From NCBI RefSeq assembly GCF_014873875.1, contig NZ_JADBEM010000001.1, positions 496,001 to 560,000 of the forward strand: DNA of 64,000 nt. The letters are read 5' to 3'. A program made the position numbers and the translations under genes. The DNA comes from Actinopolymorpha pittospori (GTDB taxonomy: Bacteria > Actinomycetota > Actinomycetes > Propionibacteriales > Actinopolymorphaceae). Under the pieces are notes generated by a model that had not been told where the DNA came from, searched no databases, and was given only the letters and a program-made list of their open reading frames with translations. Shown here one piece after another: positions 27,452 to 36,397 of this stretch (its first letter is position 1; each line of letters begins with the position of its first letter).

Positions 27452-28516
27452 TCAGCTCGCAACGCGGACGGGACGGGACTCATTGACCGACCGGTACGCC
27501 GCTTCGATCACCGCAAGCGACTTGCGCGCATCGTTCCCGTCAGTCAGCGGCGTCGCGCCACCCGAAATGCACTCGATCAGATGGTCGATGGCCCCAGCCA
27601 TCCCTTCGTTAGGGGGCGGCGGCGCACCTACAGGGCCTTTCGTTGGGAGTAGCAACTCCACGGCCTCGTCACCGCCTGTACTGGCGTGCGAGTAGACCCT
27701 TATCTGGTCGTCGTCGTCCATCTGCACGGATCCGTCCTCACCGAAGATTTGGAGCGGCATGAGATCCCAGCTTCCGGCCATCTTCGGATCTCTGAGCACA
27801 TACGACACGGTGCACTCACCAATACAGCCGTTCTCAAACTTGAGGATCATGATCGCAGAGTCTTCGGTCTTGCGGTCTGGAGCGATCAGCTTGGTCGTCG
27901 ACGCTACAGCCTGCACCTCCACTACCTCACCGATCAGCCACCGAAGGAGGTCGATCGCGTGGATTCCAATTCCCGAGATGACTCCGTCGTGTTTCCAGTA
28001 CGTACGGCGCCGCTGATCGCTCATGTGCGTCCAGGCATACGTGATGTCCTGGGGATAGGCGATCTTCACAAGTATCGGCTTGCCGGCGTAGCCCTTTTCG
28101 AGGAGTTGTTTGACCCTCCTGAACCGGTTCTGATATCGCTTGGTCTGGTCGACCATCAGTAGAACATCGTTCGCCGCGGCGGCAGCGATCATCGCGTCCG
28201 CCTCATCCAGGGTGTTTGCGATAGGCTTTTCGACGAATACATGCTTGCCTCCCTTCGCCGCCTGGATCGCCACCGGCGCGTGCAGGTGATGTGGCAGGCA
28301 CAGGTCGACAAACTGAATGTCAGGATTCGACAGTGCCTCCTCCACCGACGTGTACGACTGTTCGGCACCCCACTTGTTCGCGGCGGATTCGGCAAGCTCA
28401 GGTACCGTGTCTACGGCCGCCACGATCCTTACCTTCGGATGTTTCAGATACGCGTCGAAATGTGCTGTGGATACTCCACCACAGCCGAACACGGCGACGC
28501 CAAACCTTTCAGACAT
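27452..28516 (-). CDS. Gfo/Idh/MocA-family NAD(P)-dependent sugar oxidoreductase
   Basis: The 354-residue protein starts with a Rossmann fold (FGVAVFGCGGVSTAHFDAYLKHPKVRIVAAVD), carries the family EKP motif (HVFVEKPIANTLDEADAMI) and ends with the larger beta-sheet domain (MILKFENGCIGECTVSYVLRD). Members oxidise or reduce sugars, inositols and sugar acids with NAD(P). As the first gene of the leftward block it probably makes the lactone, keto sugar or aldonate that the dehydratases use (inference). ATG 28516 has GAGGAG 4-5 bases upstream. Confidence 0.85.
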   Translation of the reverse strand: MSERFGVAVFGCGGVSTAHFDAYLKHPKVRIVAAVDTVPELAESAANKWGAEQSYTSVEEALSNPDIQFVDLCLPHHLHAPVAIQAAKGGKHVFVEKPIANTLDEADAMIAAAAANDVLLMVDQTKRYQNRFRRVKQLLEKGYAGKPILVKIAYPQDITYAWTHMSDQRRRTYWKHDGVISGIGIHAIDLLRWLIGEVVEVQAVASTTKLIAPDRKTEDSAIMILKFENGCIGECTVSYVLRDPKMAGSWDLMPLQIFGEDGSVQMDDDDQIRVYSHASTGGDEAVELLLPTKGPVGAPPPPNEGMAGAIDHLIECISGGATPLTDGNDARKSLAVIEAAYRSVNESRPVRVAS

Positions 28517-29203
28517 GACGCTCCTCACGCACACTCGTCGGCATTAGACCCGTAGCTGCCAGGGATCACTTCTCCCGGCGTCAGGGAATCATTTCTCTTG
28601 CCGTGCCAACTGCGAGTTGTGTTGCGCTGCCTGGACGAGGCCCAGCATTCAACGAGATATAAGGCGCGGCACTACGCCGAACCAGGCGCCGCCGCGGAGA
28701 TTCGTCAGGCGTCTAGAGCGTGCTCTGCTTCGCCAGGAGGCTTCGCCGCTCCGCACCATTCCGACTCCCTCGTCGTGGCCGATCTGCGGTCAGTGTGTCA
28801 GCGAGGGTGCGACCCCTCCACGGATCGTCCCGGTATCCGGAACGACCACACTCGGCCGGTCGTTGGCGCCTTCACCCGGCCGGCGTCGTTCCGACGGTGT
28901 GAGTCGCACGCCGGCGCCAGCGCTTCTCAGGCGGCAACTCCTGGGGTCAGTCGTCGGCGAGGCAGGTATTTTCGGTCGACCTTGTCCCCTCACCCGACCC
29001 AGCCTGCCCACCTCCGCGACAGGTCAGCTCGTTCCGGATAGCGGGACACAGTATGGAGCGCCATCATTCCGGGGACCAAGCTGACCAGGGCGATCTACCT
29101 ACCCGATGTCCCGCGGTTGCCATTCGTCTCACATGAGTCCAACAGACCCGAGTCACGCCAGGTGTTGTACACGACCTACAAGATGCCGACAGAAGGGTTC
29201 TCC
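28517..29203. other. Divergent intergenic region
   Basis: These 687 bases lie between the leftward catabolic block and the rightward dehydrogenase. Several frames are open because of GC content, but none shows family motifs or a good ribosome binding site. It most likely holds the promoters and operators of both units, including the inverted repeat at 29165-29181. Confidence 0.45.
29165..29181. promoter_or_regulatory. Inverted repeat, candidate operator
   Basis: TTGTA-7 bases-TACAA lies 23-39 bases upstream of the dehydrogenase ATG. Its position suits a repressor site, possibly for the IclR protein encoded next door. No second copy was confirmed elsewhere, so this is tentative. Confidence 0.3.
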
Positions 29204-30670
29204 ATGTCATCGATCGACCGAGAAAGTCACGTCATCAAGGCTGTGCCGAAGGAGTTGTTCATTGACGGACAATGGCGCAGCGCTCAGGACGACAGGACGT
29301 TTCCGGTGGCGGATCCGGCGACAGGCGAGACTCTCTGTCACGTGGCCGACGCCTCACCCAGGGACGCCGCAGTGGCGCTCGATGCCGCAGCCAAGGCGCA
29401 GGCTGCCTGGGCGGCCCACCCGCCCAGACGGAGAAGTGACATTCTTGCTCGCGCGTATGAGGCAATGCTCGAACGGCAGGACGAACTCGCGTTGTTGATG
29501 ACTCTGGAGATGGGCAAGCCGCTCGCAGAGAGTCGCGGTGAGATCAGATATGCGGCCGACTTTCTTCGCTGGTTCAGCGAAGAGGCGGTGCGCGTCGGAG
29601 GGGAGTACCGCCTCTCCCCAGACGGCAAGACTCGGTTCGTCACGATGCGTCAGCCCGTCGGACCGACGCTGGTGATCACTCCGTGGAACTTCCCCATGGC
29701 GATGGGGACGCGCAAGCTCGCACCTGCGATTGCCGCCGGTTGTACGACCATCGTCAAGCCGGCGCCAGACACCCCACTCACCATGCTGGCCCTGGCGGCT
29801 GTACTTGGCGAGGCCGGGCTACCCGCCGGGGCTCTGAACGTCCTCCCTACTTCAAGAGCCGCCGACATCAGTGGGCCGCTACTCAGGGACGGCCGCATAA
29901 GGAAGCTGTCGTTCACCGGCTCGACAGCAGTTGGGCGCCACCTGATCGCACAGGCCGGTGAGCAGGTTCTGCGAGTCTCGATGGAGCTTGGCGGGAACGC
30001 CCCCTTCATCGTGTTTCCCGACGCCGACCTCGACGCCGCCGTCGACGGTGCGCTGCTCGCCAAGATGCGCAACATCGGTGAGGCGTGCACCGCAGCCAAC
30101 CGGTTCCTCATTCACGCGGACGTGCTCGCGGACTTCACGGATCGGCTCGCTGTCCGGATGGCCGGGCTCAGCCTTGGCCGCGGGACCGAGCCCGGCGTGA
30201 CGGTCGGGCCTCTCATCAACCCTCGCGCCGTCACCAAGGTCGCCGAACTCGTCGACGACGCTGTACGCCGTGGGGCCCGAGTGGTGACCGGGAACGGCCC
30301 CCTTGAAGGCCCGGGGAACTTCTTCACCCCGACCGTACTCACGGAGGTACCTCTCAACGCGCGACTGGTCCATGAGGAGATCTTCGGCCCGATAGCGTCC
30401 GTTATCCCATTCAGCTCCGACAACGACGTCGTCGGAATAGCCAATGACACCGAGTATGGGCTTGTTGCGTATATCTACACGCGGGATCTCGCGCGCGCCT
30501 TCGACTTGTCAGATCGTCTTGAGTACGGAATGGTGGGTGTCAATACTGGACTTGTCTCCAACGCGGCTGCACCTTTTGGCGGCATCAAGCACTCCGGGAT
30601 CGGGCGCGAAGGCGGATTCGAAGGTATCCAGGAGTACCTCGAAACAAAGTACGTCGGAATCGCTACCTAG
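29204..30670 (+). CDS. NAD(P)-dependent semialdehyde dehydrogenase (SSADH / ketoglutarate-semialdehyde type)
   Basis: The 488-residue ALDH-superfamily enzyme has the coenzyme site PWNFPMAMGTRKLAPAIAAGCTTIVKPAPDTP, FTGSTAVG, the catalytic glutamate in MELGGNAPFIVF and the catalytic cysteine in IGEACTAANRF. The early MTLEMGKPLAESRGEIRYAADFLRWFSEEAVRVGG is the signature of succinate-semialdehyde dehydrogenases, which also include alpha-ketoglutarate semialdehyde dehydrogenases of oxidative pentose and galactarate pathways. With two sugar-acid dehydratase-like genes nearby the latter role is attractive (inference). ATG 29204 is chosen because AGAAGGG precedes it and homology starts just after. 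Confidence 0.85.
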   Translation: MSSIDRESHVIKAVPKELFIDGQWRSAQDDRTFPVADPATGETLCHVADASPRDAAVALDAAAKAQAAWAAHPPRRRSDILARAYEAMLERQDELALLMTLEMGKPLAESRGEIRYAADFLRWFSEEAVRVGGEYRLSPDGKTRFVTMRQPVGPTLVITPWNFPMAMGTRKLAPAIAAGCTTIVKPAPDTPLTMLALAAVLGEAGLPAGALNVLPTSRAADISGPLLRDGRIRKLSFTGSTAVGRHLIAQAGEQVLRVSMELGGNAPFIVFPDADLDAAVDGALLAKMRNIGEACTAANRFLIHADVLADFTDRLAVRMAGLSLGRGTEPGVTVGPLINPRAVTKVAELVDDAVRRGARVVTGNGPLEGPGNFFTPTVLTEVPLNARLVHEEIFGPIASVIPFSSDNDVVGIANDTEYGLVAYIYTRDLARAFDLSDRLEYGMVGVNTGLVSNAAAPFGGIKHSGIGREGGFEGIQEYLETKYVGIAT

Positions 30671-30738
30671 CGCCAAACGCCTACGATCGCACGCCGCAGG
30701 TGCCTCCCGGACGCGTAGCTTGACGCGCCCGGCCCTCG

Positions 30739-31515
30739 TCACCCTGTACGCATCGGCATGGACGGCCCCAGCGATCTCGACAAAGCCCTGGCCGTTCCCA
30801 TGACGGCAGGGCCAAGCCGTTGTGTGCGTTCGGCGCCAGCGTGGCCGCTCACCGAAAGCGCTCCGACCAGAGTCGTTCCGGCGAACACCGGAGCGGCCAC
30901 GCAGAACCGGCCTCGCCTGGACTCCCCGGAGTCATAGGCGATCCGGCTCCGTCGAATCGCCGCCAGCTCACGACGGAGTTGCTCAGGATCCAACACGGTG
31001 CGGTCAGTGATCGGCCGCAGCCCTCCCGCAAGGAGTTCTTCCAGCGACTCGGGATCGGTGAAGGCAAGGATCGCCTTCCCCAAAGCTGTGCAGTGCAACG
31101 GCATCCGGGAGCCGACCCGTGAGTACGGCGCATTGGTGTCGTGACTGACGAGTTTCTCCACGTAGACAGTCTCGGTTCCATCGCGTACAGCCAGCGTTGT
31201 CGCGAGATGGGTGACCTCATGGAGGTCCTGCAAAAATGGAAGCGCGACCTCGCGAAGCTTGCGCTGTAGGGGAACGAGATGGCCCAACTCGAACATTCTC
31301 ACTCCGAGTCGGTAACCCGAATCACCACGTTCCAGGGCACCAGCCATCACCAGATCAGTGACGATTCGGTGCGTGCTTGATTTTGGATTTCCAGAGCGCT
31401 CAGCGAGTTCCCCAAGGCTGATTTGATCATCTGCCGCGGTAAAGACTTCCAGTATGCTGAAGGCTCTGAGTACCGTCGAGCGACTGTTGTCGTTCCGAAT
31501 AGCAGAATCAGACAT
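30739..31515 (-). CDS. IclR-family transcriptional regulator
   Basis: The 258-residue protein has an N-terminal winged helix (STVLRAFSILEVFTAADDQISLGELAERSGNPKSSTHRIVTDLVMAG) and the IclR effector domain (AVRDGTETVYVEKLVSHD, RMPLHCTALGKAILAF, RRSRIAYDSGESRRGRFCVAAPVF). IclR proteins usually repress nearby sugar-acid or aromatic catabolic genes until a metabolite binds. It converges on the dehydrogenase with 68 bases between stops, and is the only intact regulator in the catabolic region, so it is the natural candidate to control both transcripts. Confidence 0.88.
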   Translation of the reverse strand: MSDSAIRNDNSRSTVLRAFSILEVFTAADDQISLGELAERSGNPKSSTHRIVTDLVMAGALERGDSGYRLGVRMFELGHLVPLQRKLREVALPFLQDLHEVTHLATTLAVRDGTETVYVEKLVSHDTNAPYSRVGSRMPLHCTALGKAILAFTDPESLEELLAGGLRPITDRTVLDPEQLRRELAAIRRSRIAYDSGESRRGRFCVAAPVFAGTTLVGALSVSGHAGAERTQRLGPAVMGTARALSRSLGPSMPMRTG

Positions 31516-31859
31516 GGAGGGATGTTACCGCCGGCACGAATGCCTGACCAGTGTCAATTTGTGCATGGCAGAGAGAAATTTGTCAGCGGGAGATCCGCAG
31601 GAGTGGGAACGCTGCCAACCCCGAGCCGTCGCCAGTACCTGACCACCCTGCGACCGGCTCCAGTTCTACTTTGGTCGTAGCGCGATCGGTGGCCGGGACT
31701 TCATGGCCGTGGCCACCTCGACGATGGCACAGCTCGTCGAACAGATCGATGAGACCGTCAACTTCGGTGCCCGTGTTGGCGTGGATCTCGTCATCGTCCA
31801 CGTGCTCGAGAGCTCCCAGCCGATCCGGATGGGCGCCGCCGTAGGAGACAAGGACAGAT

Positions 31860-32205
31860 CCGTCCCCGCTTCGCCAGTACCTCGCCCACCACAGCCACGT
31901 CGGGGTCCGCCAACTGAGCAATGAGGCACAGCGGGCTGCGAGCGGTGGCGTTCGGCAACGCTCGACGCTCCGTACCAGAAGGATGCTGCGGGAGGGCACA
32001 ATCGTAGGCGTCGACGAGGATCCGGAGTTTGCGCGCGTCGCTCGTCAAAGGTGTCGTCGCGTCCAAGCCGCTCGTTGGCGTAGAAGAGCTTCAGGGCCAG
32101 GTAATCGACGCGTGGCCGGTAGCCCATGAAGTCCAGGTCCGTGATCAGAGAGATTCGAGATCCGGTGAGCTTCCCGTTGTCGTCCCAGTAGTCACCATGG
32201 ACGAG
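31860..32205 (-). pseudogene. Remnant of an aminoglycoside-phosphotransferase-like kinase
   Basis: Starting at about 32205 the minus strand reads LVHGDYWDDNGK, the Brenner catalytic-loop motif of APH-fold kinases, followed by LITDLDFMGYRPRVDYLALKLFYANERLG (metal-binding DxDxxG-type segment). A frame change near 32040 leads into LRILVDAYDCALPQHPSGTERRALPNATARSPLCLIAQLADPDVA, the usual C-terminal helices. The N-lobe is missing because the sequence passes directly into an IS1380 transposase remnant. The enzyme is dead. Confidence 0.6.
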
Positions 32206-32412
32206 CTGCCGCGGCAGCTGGTGTACGCGTTCTTCATCACCACCGATCTACAGGTGATGGACACGGTGACCGCAGACAGGACACACCGCCACCACGTGAT
32301 CACCGAACGAGTCCTCGCCGACCTGAGAAGCGCGGCCCTGGCACATCTGCCCTCAGGGGTGTTCACCAACGCCGCCTGGCTCGTACTGGCCGTGATGGCC
32401 TTCAACCTCACC
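32205..32412 (+). pseudogene. C-terminal remnant of an IS1380-family transposase
   Basis: The plus strand encodes YAFFITTDLQVMDTVTADR, then HHVITERVLADLRSAALAHLPSGVFTNAAWLVLAVMAFNLTR. The HAxIExxxxDLK...LxHxPSG.F.ANAAWL...MAxNL pattern is characteristic of the end of IS1380-type DDE transposases, including the catalytic glutamate. The rest of the transposase and both IS ends are missing. Confidence 0.65.
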
Positions 32413-32800
32413 CGCCTCCGCCCCCCGACACCAAAGTTCGACAAAGGGGTATGGCCGAATGGGTGGACAAGATCTGCCCCGGGACGGGTCGGCATGTAGA
32501 TTCCGTCCCCGGCGGGCTCGGCATCCCAAGTGCTAGGCGCTTGTCGCCGCCATCTCGACCCTCGTCGGGCGATCGACTGTGCATGTGGCCAGGTTCGGTC
32601 AGCCGTCGTATTTCGGGCGCAGCCATGACACCACCGTCTACTCGTCGCCGCTGCGCCTGTCGGCTCCGCTGACCGGCTCACTGTGGTGCCCGACCAGCCA
32701 TGGACACAGCAGATTTGCCCGAAAGCCCCGCCGGTACCGTGGTCGGCACTAGCTCGATGGAGCTTGCCAAGTCGTCGACGCCGAGTGAGGACGCAGTTTC
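32413..32800. other. Intergenic region upstream of the GH51 gene
   Basis: No gene is supported in these 388 bases. They must contain the promoter of the arabinofuranosidase gene. I see no clear repeat, hairpin or strong promoter motif. Confidence 0.4.
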
Positions 32801-34327
32801 ATGCCAAGCACCTCGACCATGACCGCGGTCGTCAATGCTGACATCGCTGGCCCGCAGATCAGCCGCCATCTGTACGGACACTTCGCTGAGCACCTCGGAC
32901 GCTGCATCTACGACGGCTTCTACGTCGGGGAGGACTCTCCCATCCCCAACGTCGGCGGCATCCGCACCGACGTGGTGGAGGCGCTCCGCCAGATCGCCAT
33001 CCCGAACCTTCGCTGGCCCGGCGGATGTTTCGCCGACGAGTACCACTGGCGTGACGGTATCGGTCCGAAAGAGTCTCGCCCGTCGATGGTGAACACCCAC
33101 TGGGGCAACGTCGTCGAGAACAACCATTTCGGCACGCACGAGTTCATGGCGCTGTGTGAGCTGCTCGATACCGAGCCCTACATCGTCGGGAACGTCGGTA
33201 GCGGAACCGTCCAGGAGATGGCCGACTGGGTGGAGTACCTCACCCGATCCGGCGAAGCTCCCATGTCGCGACTGCGTCGCCAGAACGGACGCGACGAGCC
33301 GTGGAAGGTGCGGTTCTGGGGTATCGGGAACGAGACCTGGGGCTGCGGTGGGAACATGCGAGCGGAGTACTACGCCGACCTCGCACGACAGTACGCGACG
33401 TACTGCCGCAGCCACGACGGCAACGAGCTCTACCGGATCGCCGTCGGCGCGCGTAACGACGACTTCGACTGGACGCAGAAGCTCATGCAGTCGATCAGTT
33501 GCCTGGGATGTGAGCAGCGCCGCCGAAGCCCGTACCAGGCACTCGCGTTCCACTACTACACGAGTCCGTCGGAGTGGCGGAAGAAGTGGTCGGCGACAGA
33601 GTTCAGCGAGGAGGAGTACTACCTGACGATGGCCAGCGCCTGGCGCATGGACGAGATCATCGCCGGGCACTCCCGAGTGATGGACTGCTATGACCCGCAG
33701 CGGCAGATCGGCCTGGTCTGCGACGAGTGGGGCACCTGGTGGCGGACTGAGGAAGGCACCAACCCCCGCTTCCTCTACCAGCAGAACACCCTGCGCGACG
33801 CCTTGGTGGCGAGCCTGCACTTCGACATCTTCCACCAGCACGCAGATCGTATGGTGATGGCCAACATCGCGCAGACCGTCAACGTGCTTCAGGCGATGTT
33901 GCTCACTGATGGCCCCGAGCTCGTGTTGACGCCGACCTACCATGTCTTCGAGATGAACAAGGGCCATCAGGACGCCGTCCATCTGCCGCTTCACCTCAAG
34001 CAGGCCGCTGCTCGCAAGGAGGTCGGCGACGGGGAGATCTCGACACTGTCGGCGTCGGCCAGTGTCAAGGACGGCGCGATGCTGCTCTCCGCAACGAACC
34101 TGGACACCACCGATGACGCGCGCCTGCAGATCGAGATCCGCGGCGCTGACTGGCAGTTGGGAACTGCCCGCATCCTCACCGCACCCAAGGTGCAGAGCCA
34201 CAACACCACGGGGGAGCCTGCGGCCGTCTCGCCTCAGCCGTTCAGCGACGTACGACGCGACGGTGTGAACCTGGTCGTCGACCTGCCCGCGCATTCGTTC
34301 GTAACCGTCGAAGTTCAGCTCGGCTGA
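32801..34327 (+). CDS. GH51 alpha-L-arabinofuranosidase
   Basis: The 508-residue cytoplasmic enzyme has the GH51 start ([43 protein letters not shown]). The catalytic acid/base is in [14 protein letters not shown], the nucleophile in [14 protein letters not shown], and the C-terminal beta domain ends [12 protein letters not shown]. There is no signal peptide, so it should act on imported arabino-oligosaccharides and release L-arabinose. A GAGG lies about 10 bases before the ATG. The nearby oligosaccharide-type importers give it a possible substrate supply. Its 3' end has a decayed relative at 11.3 kb. Confidence 0.93.
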   Translation: MPSTSTMTAVVNADIAGPQISRHLYGHFAEHLGRCIYDGFYVGEDSPIPNVGGIRTDVVEALRQIAIPNLRWPGGCFADEYHWRDGIGPKESRPSMVNTHWGNVVENNHFGTHEFMALCELLDTEPYIVGNVGSGTVQEMADWVEYLTRSGEAPMSRLRRQNGRDEPWKVRFWGIGNETWGCGGNMRAEYYADLARQYATYCRSHDGNELYRIAVGARNDDFDWTQKLMQSISCLGCEQRRRSPYQALAFHYYTSPSEWRKKWSATEFSEEEYYLTMASAWRMDEIIAGHSRVMDCYDPQRQIGLVCDEWGTWWRTEEGTNPRFLYQQNTLRDALVASLHFDIFHQHADRMVMANIAQTVNVLQAMLLTDGPELVLTPTYHVFEMNKGHQDAVHLPLHLKQAAARKEVGDGEISTLSASASVKDGAMLLSATNLDTTDDARLQIEIRGADWQLGTARILTAPKVQSHNTTGEPAAVSPQPFSDVRRDGVNLVVDLPAHSFVTVEVQLG

Positions 34328-35099
34328 CCGACACGGCCCCACTGCCGGCGGCGTCGTCAGCAGGCTCCACGCGGTCCCCGCCCAGTTGCTTGGTTCTTCG
34401 CGTTCTGGCCATATGTGCGGCGCGATCATGATTGGCTACAGGGCGGGGCACCCGCTTGGGGGGTGCGCAGGCACTCGACGAGCGATCGGTGGGCATGGAA
34501 GAAGGTCTGTTCGAGACACTGGTCACGTCCGGCCTGAGCGCGAGGCTCGATCAGCTCGCCGCGGATCTGAAGGCGTCCATGCAGTCTGTGGACAAGGCGG
34601 ACCAGCCTGAGGTGCTGGCTCGCCACCTTCGTGACGCCCTGATGCGGGCGATCGCGTCTAAGCGCAGTGACGCGGAACGCGTCCAGCTGGTCAACGACGT
34701 ACTCGAGCTGTTAGACCCGGGCGAGAGCCCGGTGATCGAGCCGCCGTCGCAGCTCACCCGGCTGAGCCGTCCCGCTGCGCCGGGCGTGGTCGCGATGGCC
34801 GACGTTCGCCCGCGTACGCCGCTCTGCTGACCAATGGTCCCGGGGAGCCGTCGCTTGGATCCGAGCTTCGGGCTGAGATTGAGACGTCGGATGGCGTTGA
34901 CCTGCTATGTGCGTTTGTGAAGTGGCACGGTCTGCGGGTGCTTGAGCCGCAGCTGGCCCGGCTGCAGGAGCGGGCGGTTCCGCTCCGGGTGATCACGACC
35001 ACCTATGTTGGTGCGACCGAACGGGCGGCGTTGGATCGGCTGGTGGGTGAGTTCGGTGCTCAGGTCAAGTGAAGCGCCCCGGGTTTCGTGGAGACTCGG

Positions 35100-36074
35100 T
35101 TACTTGGATCCGACCGCTGCGGGGACGGGTGTTTCAGGGTAGTGCTCGGTCGTGAGGCTGGCCCAGTGGTTGGCCTCGAACTCTGCCGGCGGGATCAGTC
35201 CGATCTCGCCGTGGAGGCGTCGGTGGTTGAACCAGTCGATGTACTCGGCGACGGCGATCTCGACGTCACCGACGGACTTCCAGCCCCCGCTGGGGCGCAT
35301 GGCCGGGTTGCGGATGCACTCGGCCTTGAACAGCGAGTTGAACGCCTCAGCCATCGCGTTGTCATACGAATCGCCCTTGGAACCAACCGAGGCGACGGCC
35401 TCGGCCTCGGCCAGCCGCTGGGTGTAGCGGATGGCTCGATATTGAACTCCGCGGTCTGAATGGTGGGTGAGCCCGGTGACGTCCTGCCCGGCTCGCTGCC
35501 GGGCCCACAGACCCATGTCGAGCCCATCCAGGGCCAGGTCGGTGCGCAGTGAGGTAGACACCTGCCACCCCAGGACCATGCGGGAGAACACGTCGAGCAC
35601 GAACGCGGCGTAGACCCAGCCCGAGTGGGTGCGGACATAGGTCAGGTCCGCCACCCAGAGCTGGTTGGGAGCCTGGGCGAGGAACTGACGCTTGACCAGA
35701 TCCTCGGGACGCTTGGTCTCGGCGCCCTCGCTCAGCGTGGTCTTGCGGGTCTTGTCCCGCCTGATCCCGGCCAGCCCCTCGGCTTTCATCAGGCGTTCGA
35801 CGGTGCACCGGGCGACCAGGGTGCCCTGCCGGTTGACCTCGGCGTGGACCTTGCGGGCGCCGTAGACACCGAGGTTGTCGGTGTGGACCTGACGGATCAC
35901 GGGCACCAGTTCGGCGTCTCGGATCGCTCTGGCCGAGGCCGGTCTGGTCTTGGCTGCGTAGTAGGTGCTCGGGGCAATCTTGGTCCCGCCAGAGGACAGG
36001 ACTTCACAGATCGGCTCGACCCCGAACCTGTCGCGGTGGGCGTCGATGTAGTCGACCAGCACCGCTGTCGGCAC
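35100..36074 (-). CDS. IS3-family OrfB transposase (DDE integrase core)
   Basis: The 324-residue protein has the HTH_21-type N-terminal region (VHAEVNRQGTLVARCTVERLMKAEGLAGIRRDK) and the rve integrase core. The catalytic aspartates are in LWVADLTYVRTHSGWVYAAFVLDVFSRM and GLTHHSDRGVQYRAI; the catalytic glutamate is in SYDNAMAEAFNSLFKAE. It ends with HRRLHGEIGLIPPAEFEANH, typical of IS3. In this family the active enzyme is usually an OrfAB fusion made by programmed frameshifting; the genes here are two bases apart and I see no clear A-rich slippery site. Confidence 0.93.
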   Translation of the reverse strand: MPTAVLVDYIDAHRDRFGVEPICEVLSSGGTKIAPSTYYAAKTRPASARAIRDAELVPVIRQVHTDNLGVYGARKVHAEVNRQGTLVARCTVERLMKAEGLAGIRRDKTRKTTLSEGAETKRPEDLVKRQFLAQAPNQLWVADLTYVRTHSGWVYAAFVLDVFSRMVLGWQVSTSLRTDLALDGLDMGLWARQRAGQDVTGLTHHSDRGVQYRAIRYTQRLAEAEAVASVGSKGDSYDNAMAEAFNSLFKAECIRNPAMRPSGGWKSVGDVEIAVAEYIDWFNHRRLHGEIGLIPPAEFEANHWASLTTEHYPETPVPAAVGSK

Positions 36075-36076
36075 GC

Positions 36077-36397
36077 TTACTTGATCTTGCGGTCGAGCTC
36101 CGCGGCCGCGAAAAACGCCGACGCCGTTCGCAGGATCTCATTGGCTCGCTTCAGCTCACGGTTCTCTCGCTCCAGGTCCGCGATCCGCTTGGACTCGTCG
36201 CTGCTCGTGCCGGGCCGGACCCCGCCGTCGATCTCGGCTTGGCGCACCCATCCACGCAACGTCTCCGGATGCATCCCCAACTGCTCCGCGATCCGAGCGA
36301 TCGCACCCGGCCGACTCGCCGGGTCCTTACGCGCCTCCACCGCCATCCGGGTGGCCCGCTCACGCAGCTCGTCGCCGTACTTCCTCGGTGCCGCCAT
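36077..36397 (-). CDS. IS3-family OrfA (helix-turn-helix, leucine zipper), copy 2
   Basis: It is identical in sequence to the orfA at 4156-4476, with the same helix-turn-helix and coiled-coil layout. ATG 36397 has GGAGG 9 bases upstream. It lies just inside the right inverted repeat and is followed by orfB. Confidence 0.92.
   Translation of the reverse strand: MAAPRKYGDELRERATRMAVEARKDPASRPGAIARIAEQLGMHPETLRGWVRQAEIDGGVRPGTSSDESKRIADLERENRELKRANEILRTASAFFAAAELDRKIK

Noticed and set aside
32678..34429. Long open frame on the minus strand opposite the GH51 gene
   Set aside because: It mirrors the codon structure of the arabinofuranosidase on the other strand and has no family motif; GC-rich genes routinely leave open antisense frames.
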